A stretch of DNA of 64,000 nucleotides from an uncultured Paracoccaceae bacterium (GTDB lineage: Bacteria; Pseudomonadota; Alphaproteobacteria; Rhodobacterales; Rhodobacteraceae). The stretch lies in NCBI GenBank assembly GCA_947489325.1, contig CANLDA010000008.1, positions 1-64,000 on the forward strand, written 5' to 3'. Within the stretch, counting starts at the first letter, position 1. Each line of letters starts with the position of its first letter. The notes under the pieces were generated by a model. That model saw nothing but the letters and a program-made list of their open reading frames with translations, had not been told where the DNA came from and ran no database searches. The position numbers and the translations under genes were made by a program. Below, piece after piece: positions 52,594 to 62,238 of this stretch.

Positions 52594-53610
52594 TTGGCCA
52601 CTGGCGCATTGACCCCACCGCCCCCCACCGAAACTGCAGCCGAAACTTTGGTTGAATTTCCGGACAACAGATTACTAATTGATCTTTGCGGCGAATATGA
52701 CCGCAACCTTGCAGACATTGAACAAAAGCTATCGGTGCAGATCCTGCGCCGGGGCAACCAGTTGGTCATTCATGGTGAAGATGCTGCTGTAAAAGAAGCT
52801 CAGGAAGTTCTGCAATCGCTTTATGAGCGACTGGAAACTGGAAAGTCTGTCGTTCATGCCGACATTGACCGAGAGATTCGCATGGGCGGTTCTGAGGAAG
52901 GCACCGGCACGCATTCTGGTGATCAGATGGAGCTGTTCAAGGGCGGCAAAGTTGAAATCAAGACCCGCAAAAAACTGGTCGAGCCGCGCACCGAGGCACA
53001 GCAGGCCTTTGTACAAAATCTGTTTAACAACGAATTGGCCTTTGGCATTGGCCCTGCGGGCACCGGCAAAACATATCTGGCGGTGGCTGTTGGCGTGTCG
53101 ATGTTCATCGGCGGCCATGTCGATAAAATCATTCTGTCACGCCCTGCCGTTGAGGCGGGCGAAAAACTTGGCTATCTGCCGGGTGACATGAAAGATAAGG
53201 TCGATCCTTACATGCAGCCGCTGTATGACGCGCTGAATGATTTCCTGCCGGGCAAACAACTGGCCAAGCTGATGGAAGACAAGCGTATCGAAATCGCCCC
53301 GCTTGCCTTTATGCGGGGGCGCACGTTGTCCAATGCCTTTGTCGTTCTGGATGAGGCCCAAAACGCCACCACCATGCAGATGAAGATGTTTTTGACACGC
53401 CTTGGCGAAGGCAGCCGCATGGTCATCACTGGCGACCGCTCGCAAGTGGATTTGCCTCGTGGGATGCCGTCAGGGCTGGCCGATGCAGAGCGGTTGCTTA
53501 AAACGGTGGATAGCATCAGCTTTAATTACTTCACTGCCAATGATGTCGTGCGACATCCGCTTGTGGCGGCGATCATCAAGGCCTATGACGCGGATGCACA
53601 AAAGGGCTGA
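52594..53610 (+). CDS. phoH: PhoH-like ATPase
   Basis: PhoH-family proteins are cytoplasmic P-loop ATPases linked to RNA metabolism, often encoded beside ybeY. The 338-residue protein begins at the TTG at 52594, with GGAG six bases upstream, giving (M)ATGALTPPPP. The open frame reaches further up, but that part reads through the lipoprotein gene out of frame and is not coding. Motifs are GIGPAGTGKTYLAVA near residues 150-164, SRPAVEAGEKLGYLPGD near 181-197, VLDEAQNATTMQMKMFLTR near 249-267 and TGDRSQVDLP near 276-285. It is followed by ybeY. Confidence 0.92.
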   Translation: MATGALTPPPPTETAAETLVEFPDNRLLIDLCGEYDRNLADIEQKLSVQILRRGNQLVIHGEDAAVKEAQEVLQSLYERLETGKSVVHADIDREIRMGGSEEGTGTHSGDQMELFKGGKVEIKTRKKLVEPRTEAQQAFVQNLFNNELAFGIGPAGTGKTYLAVAVGVSMFIGGHVDKIILSRPAVEAGEKLGYLPGDMKDKVDPYMQPLYDALNDFLPGKQLAKLMEDKRIEIAPLAFMRGRTLSNAFVVLDEAQNATTMQMKMFLTRLGEGSRMVITGDRSQVDLPRGMPSGLADAERLLKTVDSISFNYFTANDVVRHPLVAAIIKAYDADAQKG

Positions 53611-53644
53611 CCCTTCGGCCCTTACAACCGCTGTGGACCAAAAT

Positions 53645-54160
53645 ATGCTGACGGATGTGATCATCGAAGATGCGCGCTGGCAAGAACTGGCGTTTGAAGC
53701 GCTGGCCGAAGAGGCCGCGCATCAGACGCTGGGGCATCTTGACCTGAATGCAGAAGGTTTTGAAATTGCGGTTCTGGCCTGTGATGATAATCGCATCGCC
53801 GAGTTGAATACCGAGTTTCGCGACAAACCCACACCAACGAATGTATTAAGCTGGCCAAGCGAGGAACGTGGTGCATCCGAAGATGGCGGCACACCCGATG
53901 CTCCCGAAATCAGCTTTCCTGAAATGCCTGAAGAACTGGGCGACATTGCGATTTCATATGATACCTGCGCACGCGAAGCGGTTACAGTAAACAAACCAAT
54001 AGCTGATCATGTGACCCATTTGGTCGTTCACGGTGTGTTACATCTTTTGGGATATGATCACATTCGTGACAAGGATGCCACGTTGATGGAAGGACTTGAA
54101 GTCCAGATACTTGGCAAAATGGGTCTGAGTGACCCATATAGAGATATCGACGGGGTATAA
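53645..54160 (+). CDS. ybeY: Endoribonuclease YbeY
   Basis: YbeY is a zinc-dependent RNase needed for 16S rRNA 3'-end maturation and 70S quality control. The 171-residue protein has the zinc-binding motif HGVLHLLGYDH near residues 128-138 and the conserved ELNTEFRDKPTPTNVLSWP near 55-73. An acidic insert (SEERGASEDGGTPDAPE) follows. The ATG at 53645 is preferred; a GTG at 53633 is possible. The phoH-ybeY-corC-lnt order is widely conserved. Confidence 0.93.
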   Translation: MLTDVIIEDARWQELAFEALAEEAAHQTLGHLDLNAEGFEIAVLACDDNRIAELNTEFRDKPTPTNVLSWPSEERGASEDGGTPDAPEISFPEMPEELGDIAISYDTCAREAVTVNKPIADHVTHLVVHGVLHLLGYDHIRDKDATLMEGLEVQILGKMGLSDPYRDIDGV

Positions 54161-54178
54161 CCCTCTTGGAAAGGACAG

Positions 54179-55075
54179 ATGGACGATAGTATTGAGGGAT
54201 CTTCTAACGCGGCGCTGAGCGCGCAGCCAGAAGGCCAGACAGAGCAGAGCGGAAATTTTTTCCGCAAAATTATGGATGCTTTCAGCACGACTGAAGGTCA
54301 GGATGAATTGGCTGAGCCCGCGCACGTTTCGGATGGAGCAGGTCGGCAATCCCAGACACCGGGCATGATGAACCTGCGCAGGATGCGCGTCGAAGACGTG
54401 GCCATTCCCAAAGCGGATATTGTTGCAATCTCTGCGACGATCACCAAACAGGAATTGGTTGATGTGTTTCGCGAAAGCGGGCTGACACGTTTGCCTGTGT
54501 ATGAGGGTACGTTGGACACGCCCATCGGGTTTGCTCATCTCAAGGATTTTGCCTTGCGCTATGGGTTCGATGGCAATGGCAGTGATATAAAGTTGCGCGA
54601 GATGCTGCGTCCTTTGTTGTTTGTGCCACCCTCCATGCCGATTGGTATTTTGCTGACAAAAATGCAGACCGAGCGCCGTCACATGGCCTTGGTGATTGAT
54701 GAATACGGCGGGGTGGATGGGCTTGTGACCATCGAAGATCTGATTGAACAGGTCATCGGTGAGATCGAGGACGAACATGACATCGACGAAGATCAAACTT
54801 GGGTGCGGGAAAAATCCGGCTGCTATCTTGCGCTGGCCAAAACCCCGCTAGAGGAGTTTGAGGCAGAGATCGGTCTGACGCTGACCGAACACGAAGATAT
54901 CGACGGCGAGGAAATCGACACGCTGGGCGGGTTGGTCTTTATGTTGACCGGGCGTGTGCCTGCGCGTGGCGAGGTTGTGCCTCACCCCGAGGGTGTGGAG
55001 TTTGAGGTGATCGACGCCGACCCGCGGCGCATCAAGCGTCTGCGCGTTCGCGTGCCTCAGGGACATCATGGTTGA
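54179..55075 (+). CDS. corC: CorC/HlyC-type CBS-domain protein
   Basis: This 298-residue cytoplasmic protein has a short variable start, then two CBS domains (about residues 60-185, with RMRVEDVAIPKADIVAI and HMALVIDEYGGVDGLVTIEDLIEQVIGEI) and a CorC/HlyC domain at the C-terminus (about 200-290, with LGGLVFMLTGRVP). The family is tied to magnesium/cobalt efflux or to envelope stress; membrane-bound relatives are hemolysin-like. Without the membrane domain this one is of the CorC form. Its stop overlaps the lnt start. Confidence 0.88.
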   Translation: MDDSIEGSSNAALSAQPEGQTEQSGNFFRKIMDAFSTTEGQDELAEPAHVSDGAGRQSQTPGMMNLRRMRVEDVAIPKADIVAISATITKQELVDVFRESGLTRLPVYEGTLDTPIGFAHLKDFALRYGFDGNGSDIKLREMLRPLLFVPPSMPIGILLTKMQTERRHMALVIDEYGGVDGLVTIEDLIEQVIGEIEDEHDIDEDQTWVREKSGCYLALAKTPLEEFEAEIGLTLTEHEDIDGEEIDTLGGLVFMLTGRVPARGEVVPHPEGVEFEVIDADPRRIKRLRVRVPQGHHG

Positions 55076-56570
55076 TCTTTTAACGGGCCTGCGCAAACGC
55101 TGGCTTATCTGGCTTTGCGCAGGGGCTGTCGCTGCTTTGGGACAGGCCCCGGTCAGCCAGCCGATCCTTTCGCTACTGGGTTTTCTTGCGGTCTTTGTGC
55201 TGTTTGCCCTGTGCGACACATCCAAACAGGCATTTCGCTGTGGGATGGCCGTGGGCACAGGGTATTTCCTGATCTCGCTGAATTGGATCGTTGAACCCTT
55301 TATGGTGGATGCTGCGCGTCATGCGTGGATGGCACCATTTGCCTTGCTGTCCATGGCTGGGGGGCTTGCTCTTTTCTGGGGGGGGGCATTCTGGATGGCG
55401 CGGCGAAGCGGTTCTATGTTTTGGGCCTTGGCGTTTACCCTCTCCTTTGCCGAACTTCTGCGCGCATATATGTTTACCGGGTTCCCGTGGGCGTCGCCTG
55501 CTTATGGGCTGGTGGATACGTCTTTTGCGTTTCTGGCGCGTTTTGGCGGTGCACACGGATTGAACCTTGTGTTCCTGTTGTTCGCTGGCAGCCTTGCGGC
55601 CATGCTGCAATGCGGTCACACCCTCAAGGCAGCAGCGGGCCTCGTGGTTTTCGCGGCGGGTTCGTTTTTTGCGTTGCCAGAACAGGACGTGAATGCCAGC
55701 CGTCCGGTTTTGCGTCTGGTTCAGCCAAACGCGCCTCAGCATCAAAAGTGGGATCCAGTCTTTCGCGACATTTTTCTGGAGCGCGCTTTGGACGCCACCG
55801 CGGCCACCGCCACGCGCCGCCCAGATCTGATCATATGGCCGGAAACAGCGGTGCCAGAGGTATTTGTGCCAAACTCTGATCTCTTGAGGCAGATCGCGGA
55901 TAAGGCCGATGGTGTACCCACGGTTCTGGGCATGATCCGCTTTGACGGGCCAAGATTGTATAATTCGGCGGTGCTGAGTGATGCCAAGGGCACGGTTTCA
56001 CAGATTTATGATAAGGTGCATTTGGTGCCTTTTGGGGAATATGTGCCCTTTGGGGATGTTCTGTCGCGTCTGGGTATCCGGGGACTGGCAGCCACTGAAG
56101 GTCAGGGATTTGCTGCAGGCCAAGATCGCACCCTGATGGACATCAAAGGGGTAGGGCGTGCACTGCCCTTGATCTGTTACGAAGTGGTGTTTGCCCAAGA
56201 CATTCATACCGCTCCAATGCGCCCGGATTTCCTGATGCAGATCACGAACGATGCATGGTTCGGCGAGTTTTCAGGACCTTATCAACATATGCAACAAGCC
56301 CGTATGCGGGCCATCGAACAAGGCCTGCCACTGGTGCGTGCAGCAAATACGGGGGTGTCAGCCCTGATTGATATCAACGGACGGGTACGGGCTGAATTGG
56401 CGCTGGGCACGTCCGGGTTTTTAGATGTGCCTTTGCCCGAACCGGGCACACCTACGCTTTATTCCAAGACCAAAGATTGGCCCATTGGGGGGCTTTTGCT
56501 GTTGGTTAACGTTTTGCTACTACTGCGTGCGTCAAGAAAAGCGATTGACCCGAACTGCAACGGGGCATAA
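55068..56570 (+). CDS. lnt: Apolipoprotein N-acyltransferase
   Basis: Lnt adds the third acyl chain to outer-membrane lipoproteins such as Pal. The 500-residue inner-membrane protein has six to seven N-terminal helices (about 10-200) and a nitrilase-like periplasmic domain. The catalytic residues are visible as the glutamate in IIWPETAVPE near residue 249, the lysine in YDKVHLVPFGEY near 315 and the cysteine in PLICYEVVF near 367. A closing helix follows (LLLLVNVLLLL). It overlaps corC by eight bases. Confidence 0.94.
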   Translation: MVDLLTGLRKRWLIWLCAGAVAALGQAPVSQPILSLLGFLAVFVLFALCDTSKQAFRCGMAVGTGYFLISLNWIVEPFMVDAARHAWMAPFALLSMAGGLALFWGGAFWMARRSGSMFWALAFTLSFAELLRAYMFTGFPWASPAYGLVDTSFAFLARFGGAHGLNLVFLLFAGSLAAMLQCGHTLKAAAGLVVFAAGSFFALPEQDVNASRPVLRLVQPNAPQHQKWDPVFRDIFLERALDATAATATRRPDLIIWPETAVPEVFVPNSDLLRQIADKADGVPTVLGMIRFDGPRLYNSAVLSDAKGTVSQIYDKVHLVPFGEYVPFGDVLSRLGIRGLAATEGQGFAAGQDRTLMDIKGVGRALPLICYEVVFAQDIHTAPMRPDFLMQITNDAWFGEFSGPYQHMQQARMRAIEQGLPLVRAANTGVSALIDINGRVRAELALGTSGFLDVPLPEPGTPTLYSKTKDWPIGGLLLLVNVLLLLRASRKAIDPNCNGA

Positions 56571-56589
56571 TCCCTTGTAAAACCTGTCT

Positions 56590-56634
56590 ATCACAACGGC
56601 TTCCTGACGTGGTGGATGAAACTAAATGGAGCAC
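56590..56634 (+). promoter_or_regulatory. SAM/SAH riboswitch controlling metK
   Basis: ATCACAACGGCTTCCTGACG followed by TGGT, a spacer and GGAGCAC match the SAM/SAH riboswitch (Rfam SAM-SAH, known from Rhodobacterales metK leaders). The stem AUCAC/GUGGU closes the loop. The loop's GCUUCC can pair with GGAGC (56628-56632), forming the H-type pseudoknot. GGAGC is also the metK ribosome binding site six bases before the ATG, so ligand binding would hide it and stop translation. Confidence 0.93.
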
Positions 56635-56637
56635 TTC

Positions 56638-57819
56638 ATGGCCAGACAGAATTATACGTTCACATCCGAGTCCGTCTCGGAGGGGCATCCCGACAAAGTA
56701 TGCGACCGAATTTCAGATGCGGTCTTGGACGCATTTTTGGCGCAAGAGCCCGAGGCACGAGTAGCCTGTGAAACCTTTGCCACCACCAACCGCGTGGTCA
56801 TTGGCGGAGAGGTCGGACTGTCTGATCAAGACACGCTCAAGGATTATATGGGGCGCATTGATGAGATCGCGCGCGCCTGCATCAAAGACATTGGATATGA
56901 GCAGGACAAGTTTCATCATGAAACGGTCGAAGTGACCAACCTGTTGCACGAACAATCCGCCCATATTGCACAGGGGGTTGATGCCTCTGGCAATAAAGAC
57001 GAAGGCGCGGGTGATCAGGGGATCATGTTTGGATATGCAACCAACGAAACCCCAGATTTGATGCCAGCCCCCATTCAATACGCGCATGCAATCTTGCGGC
57101 GGTTGGCCGAAGTGCGCAAATCCGGTGCGGAACCGGCACTAGGCCCAGATGCGAAATCGCAGCTTTCGGTGATTTATGAGGGCGGCAAACCTGTGGGTGT
57201 CAGCTCTCTGGTTTTGTCCACTCAGCATTTGGACGAAAGCCTGAGCAGTGATGATATTCGCGCCATTGTCGCGCCTTATATTGAAGAAAGTCTGCCAGAA
57301 GGCTGGTTGACGGACGCGACGGAATGGCACGTGAACCCAACTGGGAAATTCGTGATCGGTGGCCCGGATGGCGATGCTGGTTTGACCGGGCGCAAAATTA
57401 TTGTCGATACATATGGCGGTGCAGCCCCTCATGGTGGCGGTGCTTTTTCTGGCAAAGACCCAACCAAGGTGGATCGCTCGGCGGCTTATGCGGCGCGCTA
57501 TTTGGCGAAAAATGTCGTCGCGGCAGGCATGGCGGAACGGTGCACACTTCAACTCAGCTATGCGATTGGGGTAAGTAAACCTTTGTCGATCTATGTGGAC
57601 ACGCATGGCACTGGTCAGGTCGCAGATCAGGCAATTGAAAAAGCGGTTGATCAGATCATGGATCTCACGCCCCGCGGTATTCGCGAGCAATTGGGGATGA
57701 ACAAGCCAGTCTATCAGCGCACGGCAGCCTATGGACATTTTGGCCGCCAACCCGATGCGGACGGCGGATTTAGCTGGGAGCGCACCGATTTGGTTGAGGC
57801 GCTGAAGCGCGCAGTTTGA
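56638..57819 (+). CDS. metK: S-adenosylmethionine synthetase
   Basis: MetK makes S-adenosylmethionine from methionine and ATP. The 393-residue protein begins [23 protein letters not shown] with the ATP-binding [16 protein letters not shown] is near residue 121-132 and [22 protein letters not shown] near 265-286. The ATG at 56638 is right because the riboswitch ends with its ribosome binding site; an upstream ATG at 56626 lies inside the riboswitch. It is controlled by the SAM/SAH riboswitch and followed by a strong terminator. Confidence 0.97.
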   Translation: MARQNYTFTSESVSEGHPDKVCDRISDAVLDAFLAQEPEARVACETFATTNRVVIGGEVGLSDQDTLKDYMGRIDEIARACIKDIGYEQDKFHHETVEVTNLLHEQSAHIAQGVDASGNKDEGAGDQGIMFGYATNETPDLMPAPIQYAHAILRRLAEVRKSGAEPALGPDAKSQLSVIYEGGKPVGVSSLVLSTQHLDESLSSDDIRAIVAPYIEESLPEGWLTDATEWHVNPTGKFVIGGPDGDAGLTGRKIIVDTYGGAAPHGGGAFSGKDPTKVDRSAAYAARYLAKNVVAAGMAERCTLQLSYAIGVSKPLSIYVDTHGTGQVADQAIEKAVDQIMDLTPRGIREQLGMNKPVYQRTAAYGHFGRQPDADGGFSWERTDLVEALKRAV

Positions 57820-57878
57820 TCCAAAGGAGTGCCCATGCGGGCACGCTGGTCTGGCTCTGCGCTTGCGCTGCGAGCAAT

Positions 57879-57911
57879 TGGCATCTGGCCGCACGGTCAG
57901 GTGCCATTTTT
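57879..57911 (+). terminator. Rho-independent terminator after metK
   Basis: TGGCATCTGGCC pairs with GGTCAGGTGCCA around a GCAC loop and is followed by five T residues. A smaller GTGCCC/GGGCAC hairpin lies just upstream, right behind the metK stop. Confidence 0.85.
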
Positions 57912-57947
57912 GTTGAAACACCAGATGGAAGGCGGTAGGAGCGCGCC

Positions 57948-58661
57948 ATGACTGAAGATAAGCATCCCTCGGGCGCCCCATGGCGCAACTTTTATGGCCG
58001 CTTCAAAGGCAAAGGCCTGCGCAAATCGCAAGAGGCGTGGCTGGATCAGGATTTGGCCGAGCTGTCGCCGGGTGCGGTCAGTTGGGAAGACAATCCAGAG
58101 CGTCACAACATTGATCTTGAGGCGTTGTTTGGCAGCCGGGATGTGTGGCTTGAGGTTGGCTTTGGCGGAGGGGAGCATATGGTGCATCAGGCCATGTCAA
58201 ATCCCGATGTCGGCTTTATTGGCTGTGAGCCATATATCAATGGCGTTGCCATGTTGTTGGGCAAAATCCGCGATGCCAAGGCTGACAATATTCGCGTTCA
58301 TCCCGGCGATGCGCGTGATATGTTTGATGTGCTGCCAGACGCGTCGATTTCGCGCGCCTTTCTGCTCTATCCTGACCCATGGCCGAAAAAACGTCATCAT
58401 CGTCGCCGGTTTGTAACGCCAGAGCATCTTGAGCCATTGGCGCGGGTATTAAAGCCCGGTGCGATTTTCCGGGTGGCGACGGATATTCCGGATTACGTGC
58501 GTCAGACAATCGAGCAAGTGCCCGGCCATGGATTTGAATGGCTGGCGGAACGTCCCGGCGATTGGCGTGCGCCTTGGGATGACTGGATTTCTACGAGATA
58601 TGAGCAAAAAGCCTTGCGGGAAGGGCGTACACCGCACTATCTGACGTTCCGCAAGGTTTGA
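57948..58661 (+). CDS. trmB: tRNA (guanine-N7)-methyltransferase TrmB
   Basis: TrmB methylates G46 in the variable loop of tRNAs with SAM. The 237-residue Rossmann-type enzyme has EVGFGGGEHMVHQA near residues 69-82, IGCEPYINGVAMLL near 91-104, the LLYPDPWPKKRHHRRRF motif near 139-155 and a final GRTPHYLTFRK. It stands behind metK, the maker of its cofactor, but across a terminator, so it is probably a separate transcript. Confidence 0.94.
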   Translation: MTEDKHPSGAPWRNFYGRFKGKGLRKSQEAWLDQDLAELSPGAVSWEDNPERHNIDLEALFGSRDVWLEVGFGGGEHMVHQAMSNPDVGFIGCEPYINGVAMLLGKIRDAKADNIRVHPGDARDMFDVLPDASISRAFLLYPDPWPKKRHHRRRFVTPEHLEPLARVLKPGAIFRVATDIPDYVRQTIEQVPGHGFEWLAERPGDWRAPWDDWISTRYEQKALREGRTPHYLTFRKV

Positions 58662-58842
58662 GCGGGTAGGGAGGGGTCAACCCCTCTTGGCCCTTGGGCC
58701 AATTCACCCCGGGATATTTCTGCCAAGAAGAAGCCGGAGAGATGGTTTTTTTGCTTGTGGTTTGTTCTGATAGAAAGGTGGCATGGACGTGCGGCTTATG
58801 TTGGGCTAACAGCGGTATCCAAGGTAACAAAGGATATGCGCC
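58662..58842 (+). repeat. Back-to-back hairpins and a palindromic spacer after trmB
   Basis: The 181-base spacer starts with two perfect 6-bp hairpins directly next to each other: GAGGGG-TCAA-CCCCTC (58671-58686) and TTGGCC-CTTG-GGCCAA (58687-58702). A phrase CACCCCGGGATATTTCTGCC follows. Similar phrases may be dispersed intergenic repeats in this group of bacteria, but that cannot be checked here. No gene is present. Confidence 0.4.
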
Positions 58843-60195
58843 ATGTCATCTCACGGCTCCCCCATTCCAATGACATCACAGCCCTGTGGCCCGCTGACGG
58901 GTGAGGCCCATGTGCCGGGCGACAAATCGATTTCGCATCGTTCCCTGATCCTTGGGGCAATGGCTGTGGGTGAAACGCGGATTTCGGGGTTGCTGGAAGG
59001 CGAAGATGTGTTGGACACAGCTAAGGCGATGCGTGCCTTTGGTGCCGAAGTGATCGAGCATGGCGGTGGTGAATGGTCTGTGCATGGTGTGGGTGTTGGA
59101 GGGTTTGCTGAACCTGACAATGTGATTGATTGCGGAAATTCGGGCACCGGTGTGCGTCTGATCATGGGGGCAATGGCCACGTGTGACATCAGTGTGACCT
59201 TTACCGGGGACGCCAGTTTGAACAAGCGTCCGATGGCGCGTGTGACAGACCCGATTGCTCTGTTTGGGGCGCAGGCCGTGGGACGCTCTGGTGGGCGCTT
59301 GCCGATGACAATTGTGGGGGCCGCGGCTCCGGTTCCGGTGCGATATGTGGTGCCGATGCCGTCTGCACAGGTGAAATCGGCGGTGTTACTGGCAGGGTTG
59401 AATGTACCGGGCCAGACTGTGGTGATCGAAAAAGAGGCTACGCGTGATCATACGGAACGAATGCTTGTGGGGTTTGGCGCTGAGGTATCGGTGGAGAAAA
59501 CCGACGAAGGTCGGGTGATCACCCTGACCGGTCAGCCCGAGTTGCAACCACAAACCATTGTGGTACCGCGAGATCCTTCGTCTGCCGCCTTTCCGGTGTG
59601 TGCCGCAATTGTCACGCCGGGATCCGATGTTTTGGTGCCCAATATCGGTTTGAACCCGACGCGTGCAGGTCTGTTTACCACGCTACGCGAGATGGGGGCC
59701 GATCTGACCTATGAAAATGAACGTGAAGAGGGCGGAGAACCCGTGGCCGATTTGCGCGCGCGGTTCTCGCCTGATCTGAAGGGGATTGAGGTCGATCCGG
59801 CTCGCGCGGCAAGCATGATTGATGAATATCCGGTTCTGTCCGTTGTTGCAGCCTTTGCCCAAGGCGACACCGTGATGAAGGGCGTCAAGGAGCTGCGCGT
59901 GAAAGAAAGCGATCGCATTGATGCGATGGCGACCGGGTTGCGGGCCAACGGTGTGACGGTGGATGAGGGTGATGATTGGTGGGTTGTGCATGGTCTTGGC
60001 CATGGCAATGTGCCGGGCGGTGCAACCTGCGCAAGCCATTTGGATCACCGTATTGCGATGAGCTTTATGATTTTGGGCATGGCAGCGCAAACCCCGGTAA
60101 GCGTGGATGATGGCGGCCCGATTGCGACGTCCTTTCCGATATTTGAACCCTTGATGGCAGAGTTGGGCGCAGATGTTGCGCGCACAGACGTTTGA
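58843..60195 (+). CDS. aroA: 3-Phosphoshikimate 1-carboxyvinyltransferase (EPSP synthase)
   Basis: AroA joins shikimate-3-phosphate and phosphoenolpyruvate on the way to chorismate. The 450-residue two-domain enzyme has [15 protein letters not shown] near residues 25-39, [14 protein letters not shown] near 100-113, [10 protein letters not shown] near 125-134, [13 protein letters not shown] near 174-186 and the late [18 protein letters not shown]. The spacing and motifs are those of the long alphaproteobacterial (class II) form. AGGATA precedes the ATG. It lies ten bases before cmk. Confidence 0.95.
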   Translation: MSSHGSPIPMTSQPCGPLTGEAHVPGDKSISHRSLILGAMAVGETRISGLLEGEDVLDTAKAMRAFGAEVIEHGGGEWSVHGVGVGGFAEPDNVIDCGNSGTGVRLIMGAMATCDISVTFTGDASLNKRPMARVTDPIALFGAQAVGRSGGRLPMTIVGAAAPVPVRYVVPMPSAQVKSAVLLAGLNVPGQTVVIEKEATRDHTERMLVGFGAEVSVEKTDEGRVITLTGQPELQPQTIVVPRDPSSAAFPVCAAIVTPGSDVLVPNIGLNPTRAGLFTTLREMGADLTYENEREEGGEPVADLRARFSPDLKGIEVDPARAASMIDEYPVLSVVAAFAQGDTVMKGVKELRVKESDRIDAMATGLRANGVTVDEGDDWWVVHGLGHGNVPGGATCASHLDHRIAMSFMILGMAAQTPVSVDDGGPIATSFPIFEPLMAELGADVARTDV

Positions 60196-60205
60196 GGGCG
60201 CTGTG

Positions 60206-60820
60206 ATGACGGGCTTTACGGTTGCGATTGATGGGCCGGCAGCGGCAGGCAAGGGCACGATTTCCAAGGCTGTGGCACGCCATTACGGGTTTGGACATCT
60301 GGATACCGGGCTTTTGTACCGCGCCGTGGGTGCGCGCACATTGGACGGGACGGACCCTTTTGATGCCGCACAGGCGTTGAGTGCGGATGATCTTGCGGCG
60401 GACAATTTGCGCACGCCCGAAGTTGCGCAGGCGGCATCTCGCGTGGCGGTGATTGCCGAAGTGCGGGCTGCGCTGATTGATTTTCAACGTGCTTTTGCGC
60501 GCAGATCAGGTGGGGCCGTGTTGGACGGGCGCGACATTGGAACGGTGATTTGCCCGGCTGCGAATGTGAAGATCTTTGTCACAGCCAGCGCCGAGGTACG
60601 GGCGGAGCGGCGGTTTCTTGAGCTGTCTGATAAAGGTATGGATGTCAGCCGTGACCAAGTGCTGGCAGATGTCAAAGAACGTGATGCGCGCGATATGGAA
60701 CGCGCCGAGGCGCCACTTAAACCTGCCGAAGATGCGGTCTTGCTGGATACCTCGGATGTGTCCATTGACGTGGCCGTGGCGCAAGCGATTGCCATTATTG
60801 ACCAGATTTACGGCGCTTGA
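60206..60820 (+). CDS. cmk: Cytidylate kinase
   Basis: Cmk phosphorylates CMP and dCMP. The 204-residue kinase has the P-loop [15 protein letters not shown] near residues 9-23, [13 protein letters not shown] near 31-43 and the [32 protein letters not shown] block near 108-139. The ATG at 60206 has GAGGG eight bases upstream. The order aroA-cmk-rpsA is the classic one. Here a YHS gene and a YbjN-like gene have been placed between cmk and rpsA. Confidence 0.95.
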   Translation: MTGFTVAIDGPAAAGKGTISKAVARHYGFGHLDTGLLYRAVGARTLDGTDPFDAAQALSADDLAADNLRTPEVAQAASRVAVIAEVRAALIDFQRAFARRSGGAVLDGRDIGTVICPAANVKIFVTASAEVRAERRFLELSDKGMDVSRDQVLADVKERDARDMERAEAPLKPAEDAVLLDTSDVSIDVAVAQAIAIIDQIYGA

Positions 60821-60836
60821 GCTGAACGACAAAGGT

Positions 60837-60870
60837 GGGCCAGAGGGAAATCCTCTGACCCGCCAGTTTT
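60837..60870. terminator. Terminator-like hairpin between cmk and the YHS gene
   Basis: GGGCCAGAGG pairs with CCTCTGACCC (one mismatch) around a GAAAT loop and is followed by GCCAGTTTT on the plus strand. It lies between convergent genes and may serve both. Confidence 0.55.
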
Positions 60871-60883
60871 GACCTGAAGGAAA

Positions 60884-61363
60884 TTACAGGTCTGCTGCTG
60901 CGGTGTGTTTGATGTCACCCCAGAAGGTGTCTGCCTTGACGGCATTGCCTGCGGTATCTTTCAAGAAGGCATCGCGTGTTGCAGAATTCAGGAAGAGGAA
61001 AAGGCGGCCGTCCTGAACCAAGAACTGGCTTGGGTCGCCGTTGAATTTTTTACCCACAGACACGCCGAACGAGCAGAAGCCGCCGTGCTGTGGTGCGAAT
61101 TTCGCTGGTTCCGCAGTAAAGGCATCAAGGTTTGCTTGGCTGGCGAAATAGTAAGATGCACCTTCGTGGATGATGTTGAAATCAGAAGATCCGGCAACGA
61201 CTTGTTTGCCGCTAAGCAGCGCCACAGGGTCAACACCATGTACAGCCAATGGTGCGCCACCCGCAGAGATGCCTGTTGTGACGTTCACTTCGTCCGCGGC
61301 CAAGGCAGGTTGTGCCAGCATGGGCAGGGCGGCAAGGGCGGCGATTGCGATGATACGTTTCAT
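60884..61363 (-). CDS. Exported YHS-domain protein
   Basis: This 159-residue protein has a signal peptide (1-22, ending ALAA) and a YHS domain: AVHGVDPVALLSGKQVVAGSSDFNIIHEGASYYFASQANLDAFTAEPAKFAPQHGGFCSFGV covers about residues 40-100. YHS domains often bind metal ions through their cysteine and histidine residues. Here C97 and H93 are present. Function is unknown. It faces cmk and is divergent from the YbjN-like gene. Confidence 0.85.
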   Translation of the reverse strand: MKRIIAIAALAALPMLAQPALAADEVNVTTGISAGGAPLAVHGVDPVALLSGKQVVAGSSDFNIIHEGASYYFASQANLDAFTAEPAKFAPQHGGFCSFGVSVGKKFNGDPSQFLVQDGRLFLFLNSATRDAFLKDTAGNAVKADTFWGDIKHTAAADL

Positions 61364-61593
61364 GTTGTGTCCTATCGTGTTTGATCAAGTTTCAATGTGT
61401 CCCGTGCATCGGGTACGGATTGAAGATGGGGCATATGGTGTGGACAATGAAGTTCAGATAGTTCCAAAAAAACAACAGATCGTACAGATGTTTGTCTTTT
61501 CTGCAAATAATAAGATAAATAAAATGTCACGACAGAGTGAGTGGCGAGCCGTACTGAATTCACCTAACCTGTGAGGATACTGGAGGATTTGCT
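61364..61593. other. Divergent promoter region without a gene
   Basis: 230 bases, rich in A and T in the middle (61455-61535). It separates the YHS gene and the YbjN-like gene and should hold both promoters. I see no known RNA or protein. Confidence 0.5.
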
Positions 61594-62115
61594 ATGTTTC
61601 GACTTGTCGCCGCTTTGATGTTTATTGTCACGCCTGTGTTGGCCCAAGAGGTAGAGACTGAACCACTCATGACGTTTGAACGGTTGGGCGAGATCATCAA
61701 GGTGCTGGACCCGGAGGCGCGCGTCGCAGGGCCTGCCTATGAATTGACCATTCAGGATATTCCCGTGTTGGTGATTGCAGACGTTGAGGCGGATCGTATG
61801 CGGGCGATGGTGCCTATCCGCGCGGCAGAAGGGTTGAGCAACGAGGACCTACTGCGCATGATGCAAGCCAATTTCGACAGTGCGCTGGATGCGCGCTATG
61901 CAGTGGCCAATGGGCGGCTTTGGGCGACATTTATCCATCCGTTGTCACCACTGCAAAAGGGTCAACTGATTTCAGGCATTGCGCAAACCGTGAACGTTGC
62001 GCGTACCTACGGCGGCCTTTATACGGGCGGTGCTATGCAGTTTGGCGGCGGGGATAGCAACGGATTGCAACGTGCCCTGATTGACGAGTTGTTGAAAAAG
62101 GGCGAAGAGATTTAG
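61594..62115 (+). CDS. Exported YbjN-like protein
   Basis: This 173-residue protein has a signal peptide (1-17, ending VLAQ). The soluble domain has the alternating pattern of the YbjN/type III secretion chaperone-like fold: LMTFERLGEIIKVLDPEA near residues 25-42, AMVPIRAAEGLSNEDLLRMMQANFDSALDARYAV near 71-104, LWATFIHPLSPLQKGQLISGIAQTVNVARTYGG near 109-141. The last stretch is glycine-rich. Function unknown. GGAGGA precedes the ATG. Confidence 0.72.
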   Translation: MFRLVAALMFIVTPVLAQEVETEPLMTFERLGEIIKVLDPEARVAGPAYELTIQDIPVLVIADVEADRMRAMVPIRAAEGLSNEDLLRMMQANFDSALDARYAVANGRLWATFIHPLSPLQKGQLISGIAQTVNVARTYGGLYTGGAMQFGGGDSNGLQRALIDELLKKGEEI

Positions 62116-62216
62116 CGCGCGCCCTTAAACGATGTGTGCCCCTTGTATTCTTGGGGATTCTCCTCTAAATGCGCGATGTCGATAAGGCGAAAGTGCCGCA
62201 AGGCAAAGAATCGAGC

Positions 62217-62238
62217 AGGGTCGGGATAAGCCGGCCCT
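62217..62238 (+). terminator. Hairpin in the rpsA leader, terminator or attenuator
   Basis: AGGGTCGG pairs with CCGGCCCT around a GATAAG loop and is followed by CTTTGTTTTGC. It lies 102 bases after the YbjN-like gene and 90 bases before rpsA. It could terminate the first or regulate the second; S1 is known to control its own messenger in other bacteria. Confidence 0.5.

Noticed and set aside
53402-53644. N-terminal extension of YbeY inside phoH
   Set aside because: The extension overlaps the conserved end of phoH in another frame. YbeY proteins begin close to the ATG at 53645.
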